10,173 nucleotides of DNA from Temnopleurus reevesii (Eukaryota; Echinodermata; Echinoidea; Temnopleuroida; Temnopleuridae). Within the stretch, counting starts at the first letter, position 1. The number at the start of each line of letters is the position of its first letter. Where the stretch lies: positions 2,082 through 12,254 of the forward strand of contig BQKZ01013167.1 of the NCBI GenBank assembly GCA_036244855.1, written 5' to 3'. Below are positions 1-7,365 of the stretch, one piece after another. A program made the translations under genes and the position numbers. The notes beneath the pieces were generated by a model that was given only the letters and a program-made list of their open reading frames with translations, was not told the DNA's origin and made no database searches.

Positions 1-586
1 AAGAAGCAAAATATTGTTATAACCAAGAGAGGGCGCTAAATACGATTTAACGGTCAAATTCAAATTTTCAAAAGAATTCGCTCGTGGAAAAATATGCTAG
101 GATCTTGAAATGTGTATAGAAACTATATGTCATGGTATATATCCCCAAAATTCACATTTCTTTAATCTTTACCAAAACTATACATGGGCTTTAATGACGT
201 TTATAGCATAATGTGACGCCTGAAAGTCTGTGCGTAAAATTTGATCTAAAGTGCGTTGTGAACAAATACCCGTGTTGTGATTTGATGTCGAATACGCATA
301 TTTCAATTACACAACGTAATTGATTAAATTACAAATTAACCACTAATTTCAAAACTGATTAAAGAAAAGTCATACAACAGTAATAGTGATATGCGTAGAA
401 GGGACACTGGCTTAAGGTGTTCTATCTTACCATTTAATAAACATTTTTTTTAGCACTAGATTGTTCCTGCCAGTTATGTAACATTTTGCCATCTCATTAA
501 TGTCAATACTGCGACAAAGCACTTGCGTGTTGAATTGCTGTCATTGAAAAGTTTTTTTTTCTTTTGTACGCAATGTAGATTTTCCA
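1..586. other. AT-rich intergenic DNA, no gene seen
   Basis: This stretch is AT-rich with frequent stops in all frames and no recognisable protein or RNA motif. A short run of T lies near 551-560 and an AATAAA-like string near 436-441. On the minus strand an ATTAAA hexamer (the reverse complement of TTTAAT near 432-437) could serve as a distant poly(A) signal for the minus-strand receptor gene, but it lies more than 500 bp past that gene's stop, so the link is weak. Confidence 0.5.
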
Positions 587-770
587 AAACAGAATAAGAA
601 ACCATTTCGAAGAAGTGTGTCCGTGGGACAAAAGACACGTGCGCCATGTATTGAACTGTGCAAACATCACAATCGCAAGCCGGTCCCGATTTCAATAACA
701 TTACAAAGGACCATTGAATTGGAGAGCGACTTAGTTTTGTGGCAATAGTTTACCGTATATCGTGTTCTAA
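587..770 (-). mobile_element. MITE-like element, copy A
   Basis: A stretch of about 180 bp that aligns in reverse orientation to 8524-8682. The best block in the minus-strand reading is TTCAATGGTCCTTTGTAATG, which is TTCAATGCTCCTTTGTAATG in copy B. A second block is TTGTCCCA followed by CACTT and a GTTT-containing end. The outer right end, AATAGTTTACC..ATCGTGTT, matches the outer right end of copy B on the same strand, although the interiors are inverted. That is expected if the element has terminal inverted repeats. The left end (AACAGAATAAGAAACCATTT) is a degraded version of the same terminus. No transposase is present, so it would be non-autonomous. The superfamily is not determined and the exact ends are approximate. 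Confidence 0.55.
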
Positions 771-1009
771 GGACAACTGCTAATATGTTTTCACTTGATG
801 CTTGCAATATGATTCGTTGGATAACCATTTTGTAATCTACCACCATGTCCCACACTGCCAAACCTTCCCATATTTCCTGTCTCCATTATCAACCAAGTCT
901 TTCCCGAAGGCTTCTGAGTTCTTCTTTTTAAAACAACGTATGTTAATGATCTAACAATGAGATTGTTCTCCCATCGTGAACGCGCAGATGTTTTTGTCCT
1001 TACGCATCA

Positions 1010-2014
1010 TTAGGCTGGACTTGGAGGAGTCATTGGAAGCATCTTGCGAAGGAGACTCTTTACCGCCTTCTTGTAATTCCCACTTACCAGTCCAAAGACA
1101 AGAGGGTTCAGCCAGAAGGTCGTATAAACCAACCAGTACATCAAGATCCTACCCATCGGGAAAAAGGACCAATCTGTAGCGATTATGACAATCGTTATCA
1201 CAATATAAGGTGTCCATACCAGGTAACTCGCTCCCACCACTGCCGATATTGTTACCGCGCTTTTGCATTTCTCTGAGAAACTATTTTGCTCCCCGTCCTT
1301 CGCGCGTTCTCCATGTTCTCTGGTTGCACCGTTACGATTGTCTGGTCGCAACGCAATGACCGATCGCTGCAACATCTTATCCCGTTTCCACTGAACCCAA
1401 GCGATGCGTAACACAAACGCATTTAGGACGGTAGTCAGGATAACTAGACATAACGGTACTATTTGGTAGAGTGCCATAACTCGCTTCTTAAATAGTTCAT
1501 CTCCCTCGAAATCGCAATGACCAAGGTACGCACTGTGGGAAGTTCGTGTCACGGTAAGTGAGACTCCTGAAAAAATGGCGATCAGTATAGACGCTCTAAT
1601 TCGCCTCGGAGTGAGAATACTGTAGTAGCGAAGAGGGTATGTAATTGCAATAAAGCGATCGGTAGAAATCACAAATAGTATTGATTGAGAGAACATGACA
1701 AATACTACAGCCAAGCTAGCAAGAGAATAGCATAGTACCTTTGATGTGCGTATAAGTTCCGCGTTGAAATAAAACAAGATCTGCATTCCATAGCAGGTAG
1801 CCCCACCGCAGATATCAATGATTGCCAAAACACGAAGACACAAACGAAGGTTCCCAGTGAACAATTTAGTCCCTGTCGTAAGAATTAGCAGGTGGAATCC
1901 ATTTAGTGTCACAGAAAGGACGAGCCCAAGACACTCCAAGAAGATGACGATGATAAAAGCAGAAGAAGGCCGCCATTCTCCAGGAGTCACCTCTGTGGCA
2001 TTCTCCAACTCCAT
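1010..2014 (-). CDS. rhodopsin-class (class A) G protein-coupled receptor, single exon, orphan
   Basis: A seven-transmembrane plasma-membrane receptor, presumed to signal through heterotrimeric G proteins. Numbering is from the chosen Met (334 aa). There is an N-glycosylation sequon N5-A-T, and TM1 is about 19-47 (N38, 1.50). TM2 is about 56-83 (D67, 2.50; GGATCYG). TM3 follows C95 and ends with D119-R120-F121 and PLRY. TM4 is about 139-161, and an ECL2 C167 can bridge to C95. TM5 is about 179-203 (P187), ICL3 is long and charged (about 205-251), TM6 has VWTP (W267, P269), TM7 has NPLVF (N303-P304), and a short helix-8-like tail follows. The frame is open up to a TAA at 2132-2134. A longer in-frame reading begins only with TTG, which is unlikely in an animal. 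ATGs lie at 2050 and 2014, and the latter has the better context (AACATGG). Position 3.32 is Ala and 7.43 is Tyr, arguing against aminergic and opsin identity. W4.50, Y5.58 and Y7.53 are absent. The class is certain; the ligand is unknown. Confidence 0.93.
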   Translation of the reverse strand: MELENATEVTPGEWRPSSAFIIVIFLECLGLVLSVTLNGFHLLILTTGTKLFTGNLRLCLRVLAIIDICGGATCYGMQILFYFNAELIRTSKVLCYSLASLAVVFVMFSQSILFVISTDRFIAITYPLRYYSILTPRRIRASILIAIFSGVSLTVTRTSHSAYLGHCDFEGDELFKKRVMALYQIVPLCLVILTTVLNAFVLRIAWVQWKRDKMLQRSVIALRPDNRNGATREHGERAKDGEQNSFSEKCKSAVTISAVVGASYLVWTPYIVITIVIIATDWSFFPMGRILMYWLVYTTFWLNPLVFGLVSGNYKKAVKSLLRKMLPMTPPSPA

Positions 2015-2134
2015 GTTAACGGAAATTGTTAACTCTGCATGTAGCGGCATTTGTGACACTTTGGGTTCATTTGCAGATGTCACATACAGGACAGATGACA
2101 AATAGATATTAAATGACAACCGCCAAGTTCGTTA

Positions 2135-2979
2135 GGAAGGTTAGTGCTTGAACACCATGCATAGTTCTTTTTTTGTTGTTGAAAAAATGTTACTAAGCTT
2201 ACCGCTGCCTTCCAGTGATTTATCACTGAATGAATGTACACACCTCTTCTAGCATGTCTAGTTTCATTTAATAATTACAAACAGAGGTAAATGAAAATAT
2301 TCACACTTTCGGCTATGACCATATGGTTTAAAGGAATCTAGGTCGGGACTTTTCCAGTTTACTCCCGGATGTCTAAATCAGTGCATGCTGTAAACTATCA
2401 TATTTTCCTTAGGATTTCACTGATGATAATGGGACATACAATATGAAATATCAAATTTCTTTTGGTTTCGATCAATCGTAATAGCAAACTTAGAACATAT
2501 TTAGAATATGAATTATTCCTCTTTGCCAATGATCTCTTTCCGTTTAAGCAAGTTTCCGCTTTGAAACACAGAAAACACTGGCGGATCCATGGAGTCGCAT
2601 GGGTTATGGACCCACCCCCTTTTCACCCTCTTGATTTTGGCTCGTCAGGATAATGCGATGATGTATCGCCCTTATTTTATGTAAAGGCATTTGTAGTGCC
2701 CCCTTTTTTCGCTTTCGCTTGTTAGGCCATCGAAAATCATGTTGGGGATTCATTTATCATGTTTATTTGGAAGTGAAGACTATAAAAAAAAAACTCGATC
2801 TGCCATTGCTAAACAGAAAGGAGAAGGCATGATAATATTGCGAACTGCGGATAATGGGTTTTATGGATAGGTTTCGAGAGTGGGTCCATTTTAGATGAAG
2901 AACTTTGAATCAAAACTGGGATATAATGTGCAGATGCTGGAGGATGTGCATTTGTACATACTTAAGAATAAGGATGCAA
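2135..2979. other. gene-free intergenic DNA between divergent receptor genes (part 1)
   Basis: No coding or RNA gene is recognised. Any promoter and 5' leader of the minus-strand receptor must lie at its left edge, but no clear TATA box or initiator could be picked out. At 2213-2228 a small inverted repeat CAGTGAT/ATCACTG has a 2-nt spacer. At about 2580-2640 a G-rich then C-rich stretch (GGCGGATCC ... GGACCCACCCCC) resembles a degraded fold-back repeat. The short open frame crossing it is proline-rich only because of the C runs. Confidence 0.4.
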
Positions 2980-3150
2980 CATTGCACATTTAACTGTGTA
3001 AACGAATGCAACACTGGGAGCAACTTTGTGGTTTAATATTGAATCATTTCGGGTGAAAATTTAATTTAATATAGGATATGTTTTTGCACCATGTGGACTA
3101 CTCAGAGGATTTGAACCAGAGACAAAATTCATAAATCCAACTCAATAGAA
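2980..3150 (-). repeat. decayed tRNA-derived SINE relic
   Basis: The minus strand contains GGTTCAAATCC (about 3106-3118), an excellent match to a pol III B box. Upstream of it in the minus reading is GAGTTGG (about 3139-3145), the tail of an A box. The A-B spacing is shorter than in an intact tRNA, so this would be a degraded copy. On the plus strand, GCAACACTGGGAGCA (about 3007-3021) matches GCAACATTGGGAGCA near the next tRNA-like relic at 4381-4575. The motif has the same orientation relative to the tRNA-like head in both, which supports one SINE family. Confidence 0.35.
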
Positions 3151-3270
3151 GTTGAAAAACAAATAAATACATAATAAATCAATAACTACAATAGAATGCA
3201 TAAGAAATTTATTTTGATGCCAAATTTTGTCTATTCAATTTATTAAGAACAATATAAGTTACTACAAAGA

Positions 3271-3300
3271 AGATTATTATTATTATTATCATTTATTCGG
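3271..3300 (-). repeat. (AAT)n tail, probable retroposon 3' end
   Basis: Read on the minus strand this is CCGAATAAATGAT followed by about five AAT units. An AATAAATGAT string running into (AAT)n is the form taken by many invertebrate SINE and LINE 3' tails. No recognisable head or reverse transcriptase lies on its 5' side (higher plus coordinates), so at most a truncated insertion is present. A plain trinucleotide microsatellite is the alternative. Confidence 0.4.
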
Positions 3301-3511
3301 CAAATTCAAAACAAAACAATTACAGTTGTAATTGAAGATGAGGATGTTTGGAGCTTTATTCAATGGTTTATGAATATGTATTATGTTTATCATTTGTGTA
3401 CGCATAAATTAGCATTATTAGAAAAGTGAGTGGATTTTTTAAGTTTGCAGTTTACATCACAGGTTGTGTATGGGCATTTTCAGCGCGATTGCGCGTTCAA
3501 CGGCGAAGATC

Positions 3512-3552
3512 AGAAGGGGCGGGGGCAAATAAGCCCCCCCCCCCCACCCCCA
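3512..3552. repeat. G/C-rich fold-back with poly-C tract
   Basis: GGGGCGGGGGC (3516-3526) is followed by the loop AAATAA and then a G and twelve C (3533-3545), an A and five more C. The inner GGGGGC pairs with GCCCCC across the 6-nt loop. The G-runs could also favour a quadruplex, and the C tract an i-motif, on opposite strands. It stands out sharply from the AT-rich surroundings and may be part of the same degraded repeat as the G-then-C stretch at 2580-2640. Confidence 0.5.
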
Positions 3553-4380
3553 TGGACTAAAGTGATCTAAATATTGCAATCCATTTAGATTTGCATCCCT
3601 TTTTTCTGTGTGTACATGACTTCACGATTGTTCTAATAATGAATACACCCGATTATCATTAGTCTCTGAAAGTGACGATTGTTAACAATTAATTCTATAT
3701 ACTTGGTAGTGTAATTGATAGTGACATGTCCCCTTGTCATCCCTTTGCGTTGTTTTTGGAAATATCGCTCTTAAAAAAATTAATTTTGGCATACCAGGTG
3801 ACAACTATCCTTCTGTAAATCTTTATATTTGAATATACAAAAATGAAAACATTTTCAACAAAATACAAAAACGTTCCCTTTTATTTCCTTCTTTTCAAAG
3901 AATTTAAAAAAGAACTAGACAAAAAGTATGATTATGGACCAAAATAGTTTTATTATTTCTACTGATGGACAAAGAATATATATTGTCAGATCTCTATATG
4001 TATCATTTTATCATGTATTATATGGTTCTTGATTATCTATTACAGTTATAGAGAAATGTAGAATAAGGAAAAAACGAAGCCTCACTGATCAAATTTACAA
4101 GGTGGATTTACTGCCTCTAAGAAATTGCTGGTATGGAATATCATACGTTTCCTTATTACAGATTGCAGGGGCAGCTTAAGATCGTTTCGAAAAAATGGGA
4201 GATTTATACACTCTAAATTCGCAATATTGAAATCTTTATCGACATGCATTTTGTCCTCCGCTCCTAATGGTCTTGAAAGACTAATATATTTCTGAATCAG
4301 GTATAGACTACAATCTTTGAAGAATCCGTAAAAGGGCTCACTTATTAGAAAGATCTTAACCCATAAACACTTATAGGAAT
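3553..4380. other. AT-rich intergenic DNA, nothing recognised
   Basis: This stretch is rich in A/T runs and stop codons. No protein motif, tRNA or convincing inverted repeat was found. The longest open reading on the minus strand reaches into it from the SINE relic on its right and has no family resemblance. Confidence 0.45.
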
Positions 4381-4575
4381 AAAATATGCAATATTGCACT
4401 TTGCAACATTGGGAGCATCCTGTTGAATGGTGCAATATTGCGTGCAATATTTTACAAAATGTTTTTTTTTTAAATAGGGACAGTAATGGGGTCTGAACAC
4501 ACGCCATGAAAGATTGCTCTATTATTCGCAGAAGATGTATATACCGATTGAGCTGTCTACCTGCTCTTATTGGGC
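4381..4575 (-). repeat. decayed tRNA-derived SINE relic
   Basis: The minus strand carries CAGCTCAATCGGTATA (about 4539-4554), a diverged A box of the TRGCNNAGYNGG type. About 40 nt further on is GTGTTCAGACCCC (4488-4500), a diverged B box. The spacing is tRNA-like. A run of nine A follows on the minus strand. Beyond it, at 4386-4465, several TGCAATATTGC-type strings and GCAACATTGGGAGCATCC (4402-4419) form the body. The motif recurs at 3007-3021 and, as CAACAATGGGAGCATC, on the minus strand near 7228-7244. Confidence 0.45.
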
Positions 4576-4720
4576 GAGCGAAATTATGACAGTAGAACGG
4601 TCGGGACACGCTCAGACTGTATTTTTGGAGTCAATGTCTATATTTTGCAAGTCGTCATTTATGAATGGGAACATGGCACGATAGGAGACGCTACAACCAA
4701 TAAACCACACACCCTCAAAG

Positions 4721-4742
4721 ACGCGGGGTCGAATCCCCTGAA
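4721..4742 (+). repeat. isolated tRNA T-arm / B-box-like fragment
   Basis: CGGGGTCGAATCCCCTG (4724-4740) has a GGGG/CCCC stem around TCGAAT, one base short of the usual seven-base T loop TTCGAAT. No A box or acceptor stem could be found at tRNA spacing upstream. It is best read as a SINE or tRNA pseudogene remnant, and chance resemblance is possible. Confidence 0.3.
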
Positions 4743-4750
4743 CACCCAGA

Positions 4751-5352
4751 AGAATGCGAAATTGTAGTTTCATTTAAAAAAAAATGTTCATGTTCTTGCG
4801 TTTGTTTACACCTTTATGCCTAAGCATGTGAAAGAATACGCTTTTTTTCTAATCTCTCAACACACATTAGCATGATGGGAAATATATTCTTAACATTAAA
4901 TATTACAATCTTTCGCAATACTAAATATTTATAGATTCCTTTCCAAATTATGAAAGGATTTCATGATTATCCATGGCAGAGATATTCGCGGAGAAAGATA
5001 TTTCATGAGAAAATATTGAGGGTTCCCCACCATGCCATCCCTTGCCCCGCATACCGCTGCGCACCGCCAAAGTCAACGTCAATCATGTCCTTGATAATGA
5101 AGAGGGCAACTGGTAAACATGGTAGTTTCTATTTTAGTTCCTCCTTTTCATTCTAACCGCGAGCGAAAGGGACGAATAAGCAATTTTAATATCAGTTGAC
5201 CATAAAGCAAGGTGAGGATATCAGATTTGAACTACGATGAGGGCTTAAATATTCCTAAGATTTGAGAACTATACATGGACAAATCGATGACTTAATTGGT
5301 TTAGGACTAGTTGAGGAATCGTTCTGATCACAAACTCTTTGCGACGGAAGAA
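4751..5352. promoter_or_regulatory. upstream region of the plus-strand receptor gene
   Basis: This gene-free, AT-rich stretch immediately precedes the second receptor gene and should hold its promoter and 5' leader if the transcript is unspliced. No confident TATA box, initiator or transcription factor cluster was recognised. A 68-codon open frame at 4950-5156 has no family resemblance. An in-frame TGA at 5325-5327 limits any upstream extension of the receptor. Confidence 0.25.
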
Positions 5353-5376
5353 ATGCCGCTGAAATCTTTGAAATAG
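5353..5376 (+). promoter_or_regulatory. upstream ORF in the leader of the plus-strand receptor
   Basis: An ATG at 5353 opens a 7-codon frame (MPLKSLK) ending in TAG at 5374-5376, 14 nt before the receptor ATG and out of frame with it. Its context has G at -3, comparable to the main start. If the transcript begins upstream of 5353, it could reduce initiation at the receptor. Whether it is transcribed is unknown. Confidence 0.3.
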
Positions 5377-5390
5377 CTCGAAGCACAGAT

Positions 5391-6446
5391 ATGTCTATGA
5401 TTACAGAACGCATGGATCATTTTGATCTCAGCAACAATAGCACGAATAGTGAAAGTGATGCAATCAGCACAGGTCCAAATCTTGGAGAACGCATTGGTCT
5501 AATTGTTTTGGGGAGTGGTGGTGTCTTCTTAGTGGTAATCCTGAATGTAATCCATCTTATCGTCCTCCGAACCGCAGGCACCATCTTCTCCTCCAATCTC
5601 CGATACTGCCTGTTTATACTTGGTATAGTGGACCTTATTGGCGGAACTATCTGCTATGGAAAGATTATCATCCTCTCCATTTACCCAACTTTTCGGCAAA
5701 ATGTGACGAACTGCAATATCATGTATGGCCTTATGTTCCCTTTTGTATCGATGTCAAATATGGTACTGATGCTGATCACTATAGACCGGTACATAGCTGT
5801 GACCAGACCATTGAGGTATCATGCCATTCTGACGTTGAGAAAGATTAAGGTTCTACTGGTGTTGTCGCTTCTCCTTGGTGCTGTTATGGGCGAGCTGCCC
5901 ATCCTGCATTGGTCATTGATCGGCTTATGCTCTGCAGGACAAAGAGCCACGCGTCTGGTCCGACTATCACCTGAATCTGTAGTCTACGTCATCTTGCCAT
6001 TTGCGAATGTCATCATTACAACCATTTTGAACGTGCGCGTCCTTTTCATCGCGCATGCGCACGAACGACGTGATGAAGTCCAACGGCAAATATCTACAGA
6101 GTTGCAGACAATATCTTCTCGCGATGAAACGATCGAGGAAGGAACAACGATTGATTTATCGCACCAACGAAGATGCTGTGGAAGATGGAATAAAAGTACC
6201 GTCACCATAACCGTCATTGTGAGTGTCAGCTACTTGGTATGGGCGCCTGGTTTTATCCTTGTGATGAATGTCTTCGGTGAAATTCCAAGGATTGTAACGA
6301 TCATACTTTACATTGTCATGTATTCAAATCACTGGTTGAATCCTGTCGTGTTGTTCATCATGAATACATGCTACAGACAGACAGTTATTCGACTTTTGAA
6401 TCTAAAAAATAAAAACGTGATTCGAAGTCTGGTAAATGGACGATAA
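5391..6446 (+). CDS. rhodopsin-class (class A) G protein-coupled receptor, single exon, paralogue of the 1010-2014 gene
   Basis: A 351-aa seven-transmembrane receptor of the plasma membrane. The N-terminus has sequons N15-N-S and N16-S-T, and a further sequon, N104-V-T, lies in ECL1. TM1 is about 35-59 (N52, 1.50). TM2 is about 70-97 (D81, 2.50; GGTICYG). TM3 starts at C108 and ends with D132-R133-Y134 and PLRY. TM4 is about 152-172, with ECL2 C180 as disulfide partner. TM5 is about 194-219 (P203), ICL3 about 220-268, TM6 has VWAP (W284, P286) and TM7 has NPVVL (N317-P318). A basic tail follows. The ATG is the first in-frame Met after a TGA at 5325-5327; Met3 and Met8 are alternatives. Position 3.32 is Met and 7.43 is Tyr, so it is neither aminergic nor opsin. 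W4.50, Y5.58 (Thr) and Y7.53 (Leu) are missing, as in its divergent neighbour. Length and motifs indicate an intact gene; the ligand is unknown. Confidence 0.95.
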   Translation: MSMITERMDHFDLSNNSTNSESDAISTGPNLGERIGLIVLGSGGVFLVVILNVIHLIVLRTAGTIFSSNLRYCLFILGIVDLIGGTICYGKIIILSIYPTFRQNVTNCNIMYGLMFPFVSMSNMVLMLITIDRYIAVTRPLRYHAILTLRKIKVLLVLSLLLGAVMGELPILHWSLIGLCSAGQRATRLVRLSPESVVYVILPFANVIITTILNVRVLFIAHAHERRDEVQRQISTELQTISSRDETIEEGTTIDLSHQRRCCGRWNKSTVTITVIVSVSYLVWAPGFILVMNVFGEIPRIVTIILYIVMYSNHWLNPVVLFIMNTCYRQTVIRLLNLKNKNVIRSLVNGR

Positions 6447-6518
6447 TGAACAGTAGCAGTGGCGAGTATGACTTCTTTTTTATTCTGATTGTTATCACTA
6501 TTAAGCAACTTGCAACAC

Positions 6519-6652
6519 CAGGGGCCTTTAACATAAAATATGCAATTAACCTTACGATTAATATTTATCGTAAGTCAATAGCAAAATATGTACCATTATG
6601 AGATACAATTAATCGCAAAATTAATCGTATCTCTTTATGTTACAGGCCACTA
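6519..6652. mobile_element. hairpin-rich MITE-like element
   Basis: The ends are imperfect inverted repeats: CAGGGGCCTTTAACATAAA (6519-6537) against the reverse complement of 6634-6652, TAGTGGCCTGTAACATAAA, 16 of 19 identical. Inside are two further hairpins. CTTACGAT/ATCGTAAG (6551-6574) is perfect with an 8-nt loop. GAGATACAATTAAT/ATTAATCGTATCTC (6600-6633) has one mismatch and a 6-nt loop. CAGGGG-type ends are reminiscent of hAT elements, but no 8-bp target duplication is visible; only a 3-bp ACC flanks the TIR if the ends are trimmed by one base. It begins 72 bp after the receptor stop and may lie in its 3' UTR. Confidence 0.6.
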
Positions 6653-6740
6653 CCCTTTCGGTGGAATATTACATCTTTTCTATAAATCTGCAATAATGCT
6701 CCTTTTCCTCAGTGAGTGAAATTTCACAAAATATTTCAAG

Positions 6741-6828
6741 CCAGCTGTGGAGTTCGAACCTGGGCCATGGATGATTATTTCTCATCCGAATGCTCTACCG
6801 ACTGGGCTCTACCATACCGACGGATTTA
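6741..6828 (-). repeat. tRNA-like SINE head or tRNA pseudogene
   Basis: On the minus strand GAGCCCAGTCGGTAGAGCA (about 6799-6817) is a good A box and D arm. GGTTCGAACTC (about 6750-6760) is a near-consensus B box at tRNA-like spacing, and a TTCGGATGAGAAATAATCATCC region sits where an anticodon arm would be. The T stem (CCCAG opposite CTCCA) does not pair and the acceptor ends do not match well, so a functional tRNA is unlikely. A tRNA-derived SINE head is the best reading. Confidence 0.6.
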
Positions 6829-6956
6829 TGAAATAGCAAACATAGACTCCGTATACGTTAACGGCACCAATCCATTTCGAGTGAAAATGCGTAAAAATAT
6901 CCACCTCATGGCAAACGACAGTTATAATGCCCTAATATCCATCGCTCAATAATAGC

Positions 6957-7150
6957 GAATGCATAGCTCAGTAGGTAGATCGTACTAAGAAGTAATCCTT
7001 CATGACACGTTTTCAAACACATTGCCGATTTTTGTTACTGTATATGTTCATGTACTTTTTATTATGCAGGACCCCTCGTGATACCAACATCTTGTTGTGA
7101 GGGCATCCTGCTAAAATATTGATCAATAAATAAATAAATAAATAAATAAA
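6957..7150 (+). mobile_element. tRNA-derived SINE with (AAAT)n tail
   Basis: The head carries ATAGCTCAGTAGGTAGATCG (6963-6982), an A-box match, and a decayed B box near 7009-7019 (GTTTTCAAACA). A unique body of about 100 bp follows. It is closed by AATATTGATC and six AAAT units (7125-7150), a typical SINE end. It is oriented with the head at the left and probably silent because of the B-box damage. The family could not be named; no LINE partner tail is recognised with confidence. Confidence 0.55.
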
Positions 7151-7180
7151 CCCCATAAAATGCCGCATTTTTAAATACAT

Positions 7181-7300
7181 GTACTTTGAAAGTATTGCAC
7201 CTTTATGAAAAAAGTGCATTCACCTTAGGAGATGCTCCCATTGTTGGATTACTTTGCACCCTTCAAGATGCAAAATTGCACCCTTTTATCGTATTGTTTA
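7181..7300 (-). repeat. TGCA-rich repeat block shared with SINE relics
   Basis: On the minus strand this holds several GGTGCAA/TTGCA strings and CAACAATGGGAGCATC (about 7229-7244), which matches the motif at 4402-4419 and more loosely that at 3007-3021. It lies just after the (AAAT)n tail of the SINE at 6957-7150 and could be its own repeat or the body of a second, nested copy. The boundaries are uncertain. Confidence 0.35.
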
Positions 7301-7365
7301 CAGAAACGTTCTAAATTGTATGGCTTCGCAAGACGATTTTGTATTAATCCTGGCGATAAGCAGGT

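Noticed and set aside
474..861. Minus-strand short frames with similarity to a plus-strand frame at 8409-8660
   Set aside because: The similarity is real but is shared DNA of the two MITE copies. The frames shift within the element and there is no conserved protein.
2213..2228. Small palindrome CAGTGAT/ATCACTG as an operator-like site
   Set aside because: A 7-bp arm in AT-rich DNA is expected by chance and it is not placed at a recognisable promoter.
2462..2653. 63-codon proline-rich frame
   Set aside because: The first codon is not ATG, and the proline content comes from the C-rich repeat at 2612-2620.
4082..4609. 175-codon open frame on the minus strand
   Set aside because: It opens with GTG, not ATG, crosses the tRNA-like SINE relic and its A run (seen as KKK), and shows no recognisable motif. 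It is most likely a chance open frame.
4950..5156. 68-codon frame starting with ATG upstream of the second receptor
   Set aside because: No recognisable domain, signal peptide or relation to the neighbouring receptor. The length is compatible with chance.
1010..6446. Assigning the receptors to aminergic, adenosine, melanocortin or opsin families
   Set aside because: Asp3.32 and Lys7.43 are absent. The C3.25-ECL2 cysteine pair, normally missing in melanocortin and cannabinoid receptors, is present. No ligand-specific signature could be verified.
6741..6828. Functional tRNA gene
   Set aside because: The A and B boxes are good, but the T stem does not pair and the acceptor ends do not match, so a SINE head is more likely.
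6716..6952. 78-codon plus-strand frame
   Set aside because: It overlaps the minus-strand tRNA-like element and has no motif.
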